A stretch of 64,000 bases of DNA, taken from the IMG/VR virus record IMGVR_UViG_3300032271_000682, positions 1 through 64,000 of that record; one strand, given 5' to 3'. Of this stretch, positions 12,401 through 21,279 are shown piece after piece. Numbering within the stretch: position 1 is the first letter of the stretch; each line of letters opens with the position of its first letter. The position numbers were made by a program, and so were the translations under genes. Source of the DNA: a virus. The notes under the pieces are model-generated. The model saw only the letters and a program-made list of their open reading frames with translations. It searched no databases and had not been told where the DNA came from.

Positions 12401-15400
12401 AGTACTTTTTACCAGAATTCAATAACGTATACAGTGATGAGCGTGGATTACCCTCGGCTGGATATGTAAATCTCAATGATGTTACGTATATTACATTTAA
12501 TTTAACTGATCTAAATAATAATCCAGACAGTATTAATACACTGTATCGTAGTAATATTATATGGGTAGCTAGCTATATGGGTAGTTGGGACGTGTTTACT
12601 CCTGTTCCTATCGGTAGTCAGATCACTCAAATTACTAACAATTTAGATAACTCAGTAACAGTTACATTTGGTCAATATCATGGACTTTCAAAGTATGATC
12701 CGTTTGTAATATTTCAGTTAGATCCATCAGTAAATGGATACTATCAAGTTGCTTCGGTAGTATCGGCCACTAGTGTTATAGTAGGATTAGTATTAGCTTC
12801 TACCACTACAACAATATCAGGGCCTGGACTAGCATTTAAATTAATTAGTCGTCGTTTCGCTCAAGCAAGTGATCAAGTGTTTGATACGATTCCATACTCT
12901 GAGTTTTATGCTAAAAATAGTTGGGTAGACGAAAATACAGACGGTCAATGGGCAGTTTGGGGTTCTGCTCCAATATATAGTCCAACTCAATTATCATTAT
13001 CAACAGTAGAGGCTGCTCTTGCAGTAGGAACATCAGTTGCATATTCAACAGAAATTGGCTCAATGGTAGCTGATGAACTGTCTGGAATATTGTATCGCTA
13101 CTATCAAGATTCTGATGGTGTAGATCAATTACAAACTATTAGTATCAGTGGATCTTCCGTAGGCACAAATATGGTTGCCACCGGGTCATACTTATTTGCT
13201 AGTGATTCAATGAACGGTCGAGTTTATGTGTTTAAACTTAATACTGCAAATCAATTAGTACTAATTGATACAGTGACTCGTAACAACACAGGAGCAATTG
13301 CAGTAAGTACTGACGTTCAATGGTTATATATAGCTAACACTGTTACAAAAACTGTATTTGTATATTCATTAAATGATTCTACTAGTACATATAGTTATGT
13401 AAATTCAGTGATTGGCCCTTCAACTGCTATTGGATTTGGTACTAGTATTGCTACTAGTATAGATGGTACTAAATTAATTGTTGGCGCTCCAGATCAAAAT
13501 TTACCAACTACCAACTTTACAATAGCTAAAGCTGGAGCAACATATGTCTATAGTAGATCATATCAGAATTTCTTATCAACTGGATCTACTACTTACGTTA
13601 CGTTCAATACTATTCCAAATAATATTGCTGATGTTTATGTAAATGATGTATTGATAACTAGTGGAGTAACTGTCAGTGGATCTACTGTTACGTTTACTAC
13701 TGCCCCTGCTTATGGATCATTAGTCACTGTTAGTTATGGTTACATGACTCAAGTACAAATGATGTTGAGTGCTCAACCCATCAATGGTGGTAATTTTGGA
13801 ATTAGCGTCTCTACTAACAAATACGCGGCTCAAATATTAATAGGAACTCCGTTTGAATTATCAACTGCTAATAATATTCCTAATGTTCAGGGAGCAGTTT
13901 ATCGTTGGACTAATAGTGGTCAGCAATACGGTTCTATTATCGGAACAGTTGCTAGTTCAGTATCAGGAACAATGTTCATTGATGGCTATAGAGTCAATTT
14001 CAATGGATTAGCCGCTGATATCGTCGATCAAATCAATACTCAAACTCCAAGTAATATTAAAGCAATTGCAATTGATAACGTATTACAAATTGGAATTATC
14101 AATGGAACACAAGAATTTGTTAACAATGTCATTGATCTAGTTGCTACTGAAGCAGTGTTGTCTCAGTTAGGTATTACACTGTATACTAGCACTCAAGTAA
14201 TTGTTAGTCCAACACTTAACAGCACTGGACAGTTTGGTTCACTAGTAGCAATGGGAAATGATAATAGTTTGATAATCACCGACCCTATCGCAAGACCATT
14301 AAGCGAAACTACATTTGACTATAGCGCACAGGGACAATCTATATCTAATCTTAATAATTATACTATATTCGACAATGGTAGTACCACATACGTGGATACA
14401 TTTGGTCAAATTGGTGTTGTTTATGAGTTTAATTATTTGCCAGCATACAATGAAAGCATTAGTAATGTTGGAAATTATGTATTCGGTCAGTATATTCAAT
14501 CAATATATCGTGTTGGAATTTCAAAATCTCCTAAGTTTGGTACTAGCATTGCTAACAATGATGGAGTAATTGTAGTCGCGTCTCCCACATGGTATGCCAA
14601 TGGAGACGGAATAGCTTTTAAATTTGCTCCAGTCAATCAATCTACTAGTTGGTACTTAGATAAAACTCCATTGCCAATGGTAGATGTGAATAAATTAAAT
14701 TATATTAGCATCTATGATACTATTACAAATGAAACCTTAGGTTATCTAGATTATATTGATCCAGTTCAAGGAAAACAATTAGCGGCTGTCACAACTAACT
14801 TAGATTATATTCAGTCAAATGATCCTGCTAGTTACGTACAGGGTCTAATATGGACTATTAAGCAGGTTGGTAGCACATGGCTGGACACCACTAATCTACG
14901 TATGTTAAATTATAATCAACCAGACATTGTATATAACTCTAAGATTTGGGGTCAAGCATTTCCTGGTAGTTTAGCTGATATATACACTTGGGTTCAAAGC
15001 TCAGTAGCTCCAATTAATTGGACTAGTGGCGGCATTGTTGTAAATTATAATTTATTTAATACAACTATTGTTCAAGATAGATCCAGTGGAGCTCTTGTTA
15101 CTAATTATTTCTTCTGGGTTAAGAACTTCAATGAAATTTCATCAACCAAAACATTGAGTCCATTAACTATTAGTCAGTATGTATTAAATCCATTAAATAG
15201 TGGAATCTCATATTTAGCTGCTATAACAACTAATGTTGTAGCACTAATGAATAATAGCTCAAACATAAGAAGCAATAGTAGTGCGCTACACATTGGTTAT
15301 AGTACTGGAACTAATACAGATGAAAAGCATACTAGTTGGACATTGATTCAAGAAAATAATTCTGATAGCTTTTTGCCAGGATTACCAACGGCGATTAATT

Positions 15401-18400
15401 CAGAACCAACTAGCTTATACTTAAAGTATTTAGATAGTTTTGCTGGGCAAAATAGACTTGGAATATATATTCCTAGTACTAAGCAACCACTATTAACTCA
15501 ATTTGGAGTTGACTATTATCAAAGTATGTATGTCAATAGGCTTACAGCTTTAAATAACTATATACAGTATGCTAATGATATACTAATCAAATTACCTATA
15601 GCAGAAACAAGAAATTTTTACTTCTTGAATAAAGTTGGCGCATCATATGATACAACTAAATTCTGGGAATATACTGACTGGTGGGCTCCTGGATATAATT
15701 CTAGTACGATAGCAGTAGTTGAAGTTCAGTACTATGCTGATCTACAGACTATACAGTCTAATCAATTAATAGACAGTACTACTACACTTATTCTTGGACT
15801 TCAAGACGGATTGATTGCTAGAGTAACTGGTAGCAACAGTGGCAATGCACAAACATATGTATATAATATGGCAACTGGATGGGTATTGATTGGAATCCAA
15901 AACGGTACAATTCAAATCTTGTCTACATTGTATACAGATCCATATGGATGGGATAGTAATTCTTATGATACTGCTCCATTTGATGCCACGTATGCTCAAG
16001 AAACTTACTATATTATTCGTTGGTTAAATGAACAATGTTATATCAATGAACTTGAAATTGAACGTAACAATAGTTTGATATTAATGTTCAATTATATGAC
16101 CAGTGAGTCACTAGAACAGCAGAATTATTTAAACTGGCTTAATAAGACCAGCTTAATTAATGTTAGTCATAAAGTTCGTGAATTGCTGCCATATAAAAAA
16201 TATCAAGCGGATAATCAAGAATTTTTAGTAGGCTACTTAAACGAAGTTAAGCCGTATCACGTTAAGATCAATGATTTCTTATTCACTTATCCTGGTCTGG
16301 ACATATACACTGGCAACATCAGTGATTTTGATTTGCCTGCTCAGTATTATGCTCGTAATGGACAATTTGAAAGTCCTCAATTAGTATATACTAATCCGAA
16401 TAATAATTTTAATGAGTATTTGCCAACAAGTGATATTTGGAATCAACAGGAATATACAAATTGGTTTAACAACTATGGACTGAGTATTACTAATGAGAAT
16501 AGTATTACTAATATAACTCAGACAAGTGAACCAATAACATCATCAAGTTTAATTATTCCAGTTAAAAATTCATATGGATTCCCAACTAGTGGAACAATTA
16601 TAATTGGTGAAGAAAAAATATCATACTCTAGTATAAATCATTTACTGTCAGAATTGATTGTAACTTATCGTGGAGCAGATAATACTATTGCAACCTCTCA
16701 TTCAGCAAACTCTAATATCACTGCTATATTACCAGCAGTAATTGTTATAGATGGAGGAAGAGGATACATAGAGCCGCCTATAGTTACCGTATCTATAGAT
16801 ACAACTGAGTATTCAAGTCCTAGAGCTCCAGCAATACTATCTTGTGTGATGAGCAATCAAACTGTTTCTACTATTAATGTAGTAGACGCTGGTTCTGGAT
16901 ATGCCACAGCTCCGGTTATAATTATAGCAGCAAGCAGTATTAGTTCTACATTCACATCAACTGATATTGATTTAGTAGAAAATACTATTACTATTACTGG
17001 ACATCCTTTTGTCACTGGCGATTCAATTACCTATCGTTACAATGTTCTTACCACCGTTGCTCCTGTTGGATTGCAAAATAATGAATATTATTATGTAAGA
17101 TCAATTGACGTGGATACTATTGCTTTATACAATACTATCAGAGGAGCATATGACGTAACTAAGTTGCCAATATTTGATACAGATAGAATAGACTTGATTA
17201 CAGTAGGATCTGGAACAGATAATATATTGGCAGTAACAGCTAAGGCAATCGCATTCAATGGTGGTCAACCAGTTCGTGAAGTTACTACTACTATTAAGTT
17301 TGATAGAATAAGTTATGGTAGTAAAATTACTAGCTGGGGCGGAGGCATTACATATATTGCTCTTATAAGTTTAGTTACATATGCAGGAAAACTATGGCAA
17401 TGTATTAATTCCAATACTTCTTCGACATTTGTATATGAAGACTGGGTTCAAATATACAGCGATAATAGTATGTTAAATGCTGCTGACAGAGTAGCGGCTT
17501 TCTATGATCCAACCGCTAATATGTCAGGCAATGATCTTAGACAATTAATTACTGGAGTAGAATATCCTAACTCAATAGTGTTGGGAGAACCATTTGATTA
17601 TGGATTAAAAACTTGGGATTCTACTGGATGGGATGTTAACTTATGGGATCAAGATGTTACGTTTAATATTGATGCTAACGTACAAAGTCCTTCATTTAAC
17701 TACGACGTATTGACAAATCCAACCGTATATGATATTCAGGGTGGAAGATTCCAAGATGGATATGGGCCAGAAGAATTAGTTCCTGGAATTGTCACCGATG
17801 AATTAGAGTTCAATGTAACTACTGATCCTGCTACGCTGCCTGGAACGTATCTAAACTTTAGAATTCAAGTGAACAAGTATGGAGTTGGATCAGTATATAA
17901 TACTAATCCTTATACACAAACCACGCTTACTGAAGACTTTGTAAGTCGTAATAGTATCGCTGACGTACTATATGTAAGCGATGCCAGTGTATTAGTAGAT
18001 ACAACTATTACTAGCGGAACTACCGATATCAATGGCGTAATAATAGTTGAGGGTAATATGTCATTGATAGTTGCTCCGATTACAATTGATATTGATACTC
18101 AATTTGATGCAGTTCAAATTCCTGGAACCAATTTTATATCAATCACTATATACGGAATTACACCTCCTGTTGCTGTTACAGTGACAGTACATCAGGGTAA
18201 TATGTTATTAGTTAATAGTGAATATATACAGTTTACTGAGATTGATTTGACTGCTAATACAGTTACAGGACTATTACGTGGAAGAATGGGTTCAATTACC
18301 AATGACTTTATTGCCAGTGGTGCCATTGTTCAAAGTGTTCTTAGTAGAGATATGTTACCAGAAGAGTACTACTATCAATGGTGGTATAATAGTGCAGCAT

Positions 18401-18510
18401 GGGACAATGTTCCTTGGGACAATCAGCCATGGGATGCAACATTTGTTAGTGAAACATTAGAAGAAAGTACTACTGTTCCTGCCGAATTCTTAAAACAACA
18501 GTCTGCGTGA
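6469..18510 (+). CDS. Giant baseplate/tail structural protein (4013 aa)
   Basis: One uninterrupted frame of 12 kb. The N-terminus (VRTLDFLPDVF...FLSATLDQLVQQPDF, then YVVEPTQSRSNYQLDP and YYWIPNGPD) resembles a family of very long structural proteins that follow gp6 in aquatic T4-like phages, where T4 has gp7. Residues about 2190-2730 contain FG-GAP-like blades (FGTSIATSIDGTKLIVGAP, FGISVSTNKYAAQILIGTP, FGTSIANNDGVIVVASP), suggesting a beta-propeller. Residues about 3500-4000 are beta-rich with aromatic PWD/WDNVPWD motifs near the end. Composition is dominated by Asn, Thr, Ser, Ile and Tyr with very few Cys. It probably forms an extended baseplate-peripheral or adhesin-like arm. Family placement is from memory of motifs; exact function is inferred from position. 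Confidence 0.75.
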   Translation: MATQVRTLDFLPDVFRTDTNAQFLSATLDQLVQQPDFARVEGFIGQKYGYAVEPTDKYVVEPTQSRSNYQLDPSVIFLKDSTQTAKDFINYPGMVSALDSQGAITNNNNRLFENQFYSWDSFTDLDMMVNYSQYYWIPNGPDAVSVATNNVYTLDNYIVVNGINGYTVNGISQKNPTLTLLRGGTYTFQVDQTSKFWIQGVPGLSGYGTNDNVSTRDILGVTNNGTIKGTVTFTVPQKNAQQQYTLPGNNLVNIVTTLQFNEINGQTIATVNNIDGVTQLDGQTLMFYDNNDLSTQIYYYVVSVAPVTGIITLTQADAIINNELIISTSGTIYVARNFYRDNTGTIQLIPYISAVLDTLYYQDETNPLNVGRINLIDSNTTNVININDIIGATNYVSPNGVTFINGLKVVFESPTIPTNYQNTQYYVAGVGTAINLLPVNQYLSFESGGEGIYIPWDYNPWDSTVWDQSIYVPLASDYLTINRDSRDRNAWSRSNRWFNEQVINATALYNGVATTSTANTPVRAQRPIIQFYGNLGLFNTGTQFLGFVNLFDNTTTNAFLQVAGQTSYTIDGIELYSGQTVIFNADLNEGVRQSIFEVGFAPTGPDNTEVITLTPTPRIRWWTDQFDSVYDTNLELIATNNNQIYVSSGTKYAGTGWRFSETFSGVDTDGFWIESQLKTSVNQAPLFDVYDINGYSLSNLAYYPGTTFTGTKLFSYTSGTGSNDSVLGFPIAYSSASSIGDILFTVNLNSDTFNYQQGTTTVTNNISIGFIYDYLTANTPVNQTGYVDAYRASAQYQVFQFTVQFILATVNQTSFTCDILVTNNGIIDPHNVYYNDVLLSDSEYSVTTNIVSNTTTITLSFPTAVGSQVTVLLYSDQVSATAYYEIPSNLQNNPFNTNITSVNVGDLKNQYYSIFSNSLGTTGTIFGPNNIYNLGNLSRYGTAIIQSSAPMVLPGVFLRRQELNVFEALQYNSEQYIEYKTLLVNLTDQNDFSIYTTPSKMLDTIVYQISTIKNSSDSFFWSDMFPSGSPYVTNQYTYTFPVSTVTLPLNKVYNFTSSNYNGVLIYLTTVVNSQSVTIQLISGVDYVVSDISPQVVVNYNIVDGDVITVNEYNQTYGQYCPNTPTKLGLYKSYIPAVILDTTYTTPTYFILGHDGSYNTLYGEYIDGHLNDFRDQVLLEFESRVYNNLKIKSVIPLQAEDVIPGQFRTTDYTWAEYIEIYQTNFLKWVGANRVDYKTQVYTKSNQFTYNYNQSTNKLTGELLQQGYWRGLYDWFYDTSNPAAAPWGMLGFANEPTWWSSRYGAAPYTSDNTLMWTEISEGFIWNDGASYVNPLYIRDGLLSVLPVDAQGSLVSPLPTVVKNYNSLTFQRIWAVGDQGPAETSYLRSSSWPFDLMRLLALTKPAKFFNLFVDRDLYVLDETSGQYLYDQRYHLDSRAIQVYGNGTSKASYINWVVDYINQRGVNGTDAVTTILKNIDVRLTYNVAGFSAKEYLSFLIEKSTPNSLNSTLLIPDNSYKVLVYNNVPEQQLVYSSIVIQKTPNGYTVWGNSKTNPYFTVAVPAGGGKETITVANTSVQVSTSFSNTTALIPYGTLYYSSQGVSEFIQTYGQYLVDSGMKFEYTTNTVVYNWQNMISQFLNWTQQYWEIGSTISLNPAAKLMQLVSPGLSVRPLDTQFNYILNQNLLSLQNQNVSIIRENESFSVQVLSDGDTIALSNLHLSSIESAVIFDNYTVFNDTIYDLVTGLRQDRLLLQGFKSANWTGYMNAPGFIISQNNIQDWAPYVKYPQGSVITFKGNYWTAIELVQPNAQFSQEQWKYVEQNQIQFGLLPNPSTNAYESLYYYDTKNPSLSNDKDLLAYSLIGYRPRKYLEDADLSLITQVNVYQNIIQEKGTNLIANSFKSANLLQGQIDYNVSENWIIKTGSFGTISNSNFVEVLLDQSLLTSNPTLIGFTENSVPVTGVEQNVNVTNLINWGTQPTSQYFLPEFNNVYSDERGLPSAGYVNLNDVTYITFNLTDLNNNPDSINTLYRSNIIWVASYMGSWDVFTPVPIGSQITQITNNLDNSVTVTFGQYHGLSKYDPFVIFQLDPSVNGYYQVASVVSATSVIVGLVLASTTTTISGPGLAFKLISRRFAQASDQVFDTIPYSEFYAKNSWVDENTDGQWAVWGSAPIYSPTQLSLSTVEAALAVGTSVAYSTEIGSMVADELSGILYRYYQDSDGVDQLQTISISGSSVGTNMVATGSYLFASDSMNGRVYVFKLNTANQLVLIDTVTRNNTGAIAVSTDVQWLYIANTVTKTVFVYSLNDSTSTYSYVNSVIGPSTAIGFGTSIATSIDGTKLIVGAPDQNLPTTNFTIAKAGATYVYSRSYQNFLSTGSTTYVTFNTIPNNIADVYVNDVLITSGVTVSGSTVTFTTAPAYGSLVTVSYGYMTQVQMMLSAQPINGGNFGISVSTNKYAAQILIGTPFELSTANNIPNVQGAVYRWTNSGQQYGSIIGTVASSVSGTMFIDGYRVNFNGLAADIVDQINTQTPSNIKAIAIDNVLQIGIINGTQEFVNNVIDLVATEAVLSQLGITLYTSTQVIVSPTLNSTGQFGSLVAMGNDNSLIITDPIARPLSETTFDYSAQGQSISNLNNYTIFDNGSTTYVDTFGQIGVVYEFNYLPAYNESISNVGNYVFGQYIQSIYRVGISKSPKFGTSIANNDGVIVVASPTWYANGDGIAFKFAPVNQSTSWYLDKTPLPMVDVNKLNYISIYDTITNETLGYLDYIDPVQGKQLAAVTTNLDYIQSNDPASYVQGLIWTIKQVGSTWLDTTNLRMLNYNQPDIVYNSKIWGQAFPGSLADIYTWVQSSVAPINWTSGGIVVNYNLFNTTIVQDRSSGALVTNYFFWVKNFNEISSTKTLSPLTISQYVLNPLNSGISYLAAITTNVVALMNNSSNIRSNSSALHIGYSTGTNTDEKHTSWTLIQENNSDSFLPGLPTAINSEPTSLYLKYLDSFAGQNRLGIYIPSTKQPLLTQFGVDYYQSMYVNRLTALNNYIQYANDILIKLPIAETRNFYFLNKVGASYDTTKFWEYTDWWAPGYNSSTIAVVEVQYYADLQTIQSNQLIDSTTTLILGLQDGLIARVTGSNSGNAQTYVYNMATGWVLIGIQNGTIQILSTLYTDPYGWDSNSYDTAPFDATYAQETYYIIRWLNEQCYINELEIERNNSLILMFNYMTSESLEQQNYLNWLNKTSLINVSHKVRELLPYKKYQADNQEFLVGYLNEVKPYHVKINDFLFTYPGLDIYTGNISDFDLPAQYYARNGQFESPQLVYTNPNNNFNEYLPTSDIWNQQEYTNWFNNYGLSITNENSITNITQTSEPITSSSLIIPVKNSYGFPTSGTIIIGEEKISYSSINHLLSELIVTYRGADNTIATSHSANSNITAILPAVIVIDGGRGYIEPPIVTVSIDTTEYSSPRAPAILSCVMSNQTVSTINVVDAGSGYATAPVIIIAASSISSTFTSTDIDLVENTITITGHPFVTGDSITYRYNVLTTVAPVGLQNNEYYYVRSIDVDTIALYNTIRGAYDVTKLPIFDTDRIDLITVGSGTDNILAVTAKAIAFNGGQPVREVTTTIKFDRISYGSKITSWGGGITYIALISLVTYAGKLWQCINSNTSSTFVYEDWVQIYSDNSMLNAADRVAAFYDPTANMSGNDLRQLITGVEYPNSIVLGEPFDYGLKTWDSTGWDVNLWDQDVTFNIDANVQSPSFNYDVLTNPTVYDIQGGRFQDGYGPEELVPGIVTDELEFNVTTDPATLPGTYLNFRIQVNKYGVGSVYNTNPYTQTTLTEDFVSRNSIADVLYVSDASVLVDTTITSGTTDINGVIIVEGNMSLIVAPITIDIDTQFDAVQIPGTNFISITIYGITPPVAVTVTVHQGNMLLVNSEYIQFTEIDLTANTVTGLLRGRMGSITNDFIASGAIVQSVLSRDMLPEEYYYQWWYNSAAWDNVPWDNQPWDATFVSETLEESTTVPAEFLKQQSA

Positions 18511-18525
18511 TGACTAAATAATATA

Positions 18526-18669
18526 ATGAATGATAAAGTTAAACCTATTGTAATGCAGCAATCACCCGCTAAAAAACCAAATGAAAATGTTGGATTTAGA
18601 TTTAGCAGCGCGGTTACAATAAAAGACCCAGAAACCAATAAAGTATTGGTTCAATTAAGATGTAGTTAA
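18526..18669 (+). CDS. Small conserved virion-module protein (47 aa)
   Basis: A short frame, MNDKVKPIVM...KVLVQLRCS, lies between the giant tail protein and the next structural gene. The second half reads GFRFSSAVTIKDPETNKVL, a compact strand-turn-strand segment that looks like real protein rather than noise. The ATG is 16 bp past the previous stop. No clear Shine-Dalgarno is visible, but a CTAAATAAT motif lies immediately upstream. Its function is unknown; the location suggests a small baseplate or tail component. Confidence 0.6.
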   Translation: MNDKVKPIVMQQSPAKKPNENVGFRFSSAVTIKDPETNKVLVQLRCS

Positions 18670-18680
18670 CGGATAAAAAT

Positions 18681-19298
18681 ATGAAGACAAACATTACGCT
18701 AGATGTACGAGGATTTCTTAAGATATATGATCCCAATACTGGAGAAGTATTTGAAGAAAAAAATAATGCAATCAACTACGAAACAATGTCTCAATCATTG
18801 GCTCTTACGTTGAGTGATCGTGGTTATGGGCAAATTTATCAAATGGCATTTGGTAATGGTGCTGCTAGTATTGATAGCACTGGATTAATAACCTATCTTC
18901 CTCCAAACGTAACTGGCATTAATGCCTCATTATATAATCAGACATATGAAAAAATTGTTGATGATACACTGGTTAGTAACACTGATCCATTAAACAATAA
19001 TATGACCGTTAATCATGTAGTTGGTAACATGTATACTGATATACTAGTAAAATGTTTACTAAATTACGGAGAACCGGGTGGTCAAATGGCATTTGACAAT
19101 GGAACTCAAACTGATAGTACATATACATTTGATGAGTTGGGATTATTAGCAAATTACGGTTTAGATCAAGAAGGAAATATACAAACCGTACTACTGACTC
19201 ATGTAGTATTTGCTCCAATTCAAAAAGCTCTCAATCGTCAAATTCAAATTGATTATACAGTTAGAATTCAAGCACTAACCAACTTAATAACAATTTAA
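18681..19298 (+). CDS. Putative tail/baseplate structural protein
   Basis: A 205-residue protein starting LDVRGFLKIYDPNTGEVFEEKNNAINYETMS, a pattern I associate with small structural proteins beside fibre genes in marine T4-like phages. The middle holds QMAFGNGAASIDSTGLITYLPPN and the rest is strand-rich. The gene sits between the giant baseplate protein and a fibre gene and is read with them. No enzymatic motif is visible. A fibre-attachment or baseplate-periphery role is inferred from position only. Confidence 0.65.
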   Translation: MKTNITLDVRGFLKIYDPNTGEVFEEKNNAINYETMSQSLALTLSDRGYGQIYQMAFGNGAASIDSTGLITYLPPNVTGINASLYNQTYEKIVDDTLVSNTDPLNNNMTVNHVVGNMYTDILVKCLLNYGEPGGQMAFDNGTQTDSTYTFDELGLLANYGLDQEGNIQTVLLTHVVFAPIQKALNRQIQIDYTVRIQALTNLITI

Positions 19299-19302
19299 TT
19301 AT

Positions 19303-19310
19303 GATAAATA
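19303..19310 (+). promoter_or_regulatory. TATAAATA-like late motif (fibre)
   Basis: GATAAATA 41 bp before the fibre ATG (19352), just after the stop of the upstream gene, with AAAGGAAA in the leader. Confidence 0.42.
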
Positions 19311-19351
19311 AACATATATATTTTAAACATACTAAAGGAAATATCTAGATC

Positions 19352-20311
19352 ATGGCTTATACACTTACCTATTCTTTAGGAACTATAACAGTTGTTGACA
19401 CAACTATTAACACTAGCACGAGTTTGAGTTTGCCTGGAAGAAATTTTTCTGGGTACGGGGCAGCCGTTGATCAGAATCAACTATCTCTACTAGAAAATTT
19501 TGCTAGTTATACTTCTGGTCCTGTTAACCCTATTCCAGGACAAACATGGTATAATAATGCTAATACTACCCTCAATGTTAACGTGAGTGCAAATGCAACT
19601 CCGATTTGGCAAACTTTGACTGTTAGTGGAAGCAATGCTAACATTACATACGGAAATCTAACAGTTACTGGATTGGGTACATTTGGAAATTTAATCGTTA
19701 CTGGACTTGGTACATTTGGAAATCTATCAGTTACGGGAACAGGCACATTTGGAAATCTATCAGTTCTAGGAAATTTAACAGTACTTAACACAGAAACAGT
19801 GGCCAATTTGTCTGTTACTAGTAGATTAACCACAAGAGTAATCACCACAGGCGCTAATACTACTACTGGAAACTTAACTGGTACGTGGACATTAACAGCC
19901 GGAAGTTCTCTTAATGCTACTTATGCCGACTTGGGTGAAAGATTTGAAGCAGATGCTGAGTATGAAACTGGCACGGTAGTAGAATTAGGCGGGTCAAAAG
20001 AAATTACAGCAGTAGTAGATGATGCTAGTGACAATGTATTTGGCGTTATTAGTAGCAGCATGGGTTACTTGATGAATAGTGCTGCTGGGCCACAAACTAC
20101 TCATCCAGCAATCGCAATGACTGGTAGAGTTCCAGTTAAAGTTCGAGGCCAAGTTCGCAAGGGAAATCGTTTGGTATCTGCTGGCGGTGGTTATGCCAGA
20201 GCAGCAAAAGTTGGGGAAGCTACTTCATTCAATACAGTTGGAAGAAGTTTAGAAGATAAACTCACTGATGATGACGGAAAGATATTAGCAGCAGTAAGCG
20301 TTAAGTTATAA
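19352..20311 (+). CDS. Tail fibre-like protein with Peptidase_G2-like C-terminal domain
   Basis: The 319-residue protein has three parts: an N-terminal domain (to about residue 85, with NPIPGQTWYNN), a shaft of short repeats built on GNLxVTGxGTFGNL (about residues 95-150, nucleotide copies near 19650-19790), and a C-terminal domain from about 190 (YADLGERFEADAEYETGTVVELGG, then GRVPVKVRGQVRKGNRLV). That last part resembles the Peptidase_G2 / intramolecular-chaperone autoprocessing domains at the ends of phage fibres and neck appendages. Such domains help trimerise the fibre and may be cut off afterwards. A TATAAATA-like motif (19303) and AAAGGAAA precede the start. The cleavage residue was not assigned. 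Confidence 0.75.
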   Translation: MAYTLTYSLGTITVVDTTINTSTSLSLPGRNFSGYGAAVDQNQLSLLENFASYTSGPVNPIPGQTWYNNANTTLNVNVSANATPIWQTLTVSGSNANITYGNLTVTGLGTFGNLIVTGLGTFGNLSVTGTGTFGNLSVLGNLTVLNTETVANLSVTSRLTTRVITTGANTTTGNLTGTWTLTAGSSLNATYADLGERFEADAEYETGTVVELGGSKEITAVVDDASDNVFGVISSSMGYLMNSAAGPQTTHPAIAMTGRVPVKVRGQVRKGNRLVSAGGGYARAAKVGEATSFNTVGRSLEDKLTDDDGKILAAVSVKL

Positions 20312-20337
20312 ATTTTGGTCAATCAGGAGAACTATAA

Positions 20338-21267
20338 ATGACATATGTCCGAGGTGGATTGATACAAGCAGTAGACTACAATGGATTTGTTAGTACTGGG
20401 TCACCCAATCTAAATGAAATATGGTCTGTTGGTAGCAACGCTATTGGATATGGTCAAACTGCATTAAGTACAGTAGCCGCTTCTGATTTAGTTGAAGCAG
20501 TTAGTTGGTATGATTTAGTTAACTCTATTAATAATGTAGCTTTACATCAGGGCACTACAATAGCTACTATAACTCCTCCTACCACAAATGATACTATTAC
20601 TTTTGAAGCCGATCTAGCAACAAACTTAAGTAATATCTATACTGGAAGATTAAATTGTTCAACCAACGGGACCGATATTACCGATACTGGAACTAGAACT
20701 GCGGCTTGGGGTACGGCTGCTGCAGCACCGTATGTTGTAAGTACCGTCACTGTAACTTTTGGAAGTGCAAATGAAGCCAGATATTTCTTTAATACCGGTG
20801 GTGCAGTATTAGTTAGTTGTAGTAGAACTGGAGGTAGTGTCTCCGTTCCTAATACTACATGGACCACATTGTGTAATGATATTGGAACTATTGGTCTTCC
20901 AGCTGTTCTTACTGCTCAAACAATAGCCGCGGCCAGTTATGTTGGACTGACCAAATTTGGAGGAGGAGGAGTAACTCCTACTATATACACTAGATTCGGA
21001 TATTATAATCTAACTGGGACTCCGTTAATATTATTCAGACAGTTCGCGGTAACTGGTGTATATACAAGTGACTACATTCAATTAACATACAGTTTTGTTA
21101 CTAATGTATTGACCATATCTGTAAGATTCGTAGATTCTATCGGAGATGCTACTAGTATTGATGGCAATCTAAGCGTGACTGCTGTAGCTAGACCGTCCGA
21201 ATCTACTTATATTTCAAACAGTTGGGGTACTCCTGTAGTTGATGTAACAGTCCCGACATACCCATAA
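20338..21267 (+). CDS. Putative tail appendage protein, paralogue 1
   Basis: The 309-residue protein opens MTYVRGGLIQAVDYNGFVST, then IGYGQTALSTV and a VALHQGTT segment. The core has VTVTFGSANEARYFFNTGGAVLVSCSRTGG, an 'ARYFFNxGG' motif recurrent in virion proteins of aquatic myoviruses, and the end is EARPSESTYIS-type strands. The next gene encodes a protein of almost identical length and motif order, so the pair arose by duplication. AGGAGAA precedes the ATG. Probably a fibre tip or decoration protein; no enzymatic motif is visible. Confidence 0.65.
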   Translation: MTYVRGGLIQAVDYNGFVSTGSPNLNEIWSVGSNAIGYGQTALSTVAASDLVEAVSWYDLVNSINNVALHQGTTIATITPPTTNDTITFEADLATNLSNIYTGRLNCSTNGTDITDTGTRTAAWGTAAAAPYVVSTVTVTFGSANEARYFFNTGGAVLVSCSRTGGSVSVPNTTWTTLCNDIGTIGLPAVLTAQTIAAASYVGLTKFGGGGVTPTIYTRFGYYNLTGTPLILFRQFAVTGVYTSDYIQLTYSFVTNVLTISVRFVDSIGDATSIDGNLSVTAVARPSESTYISNSWGTPVVDVTVPTYP

Positions 21268-21279
21268 CTGGAAAAATAA

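Noticed and set aside
14299-14569. Overlapping frames on both strands inside the giant tail gene.
   Set aside because: Hydrophobic or Ile/Leu-rich shadow translations without ribosome sites; the main frame is uninterrupted.
19650-19790. Short direct repeats in the fibre gene considered as recombination sites.
   Set aside because: They encode GTFGNLSV-type shaft repeats in frame, as in many fibres.
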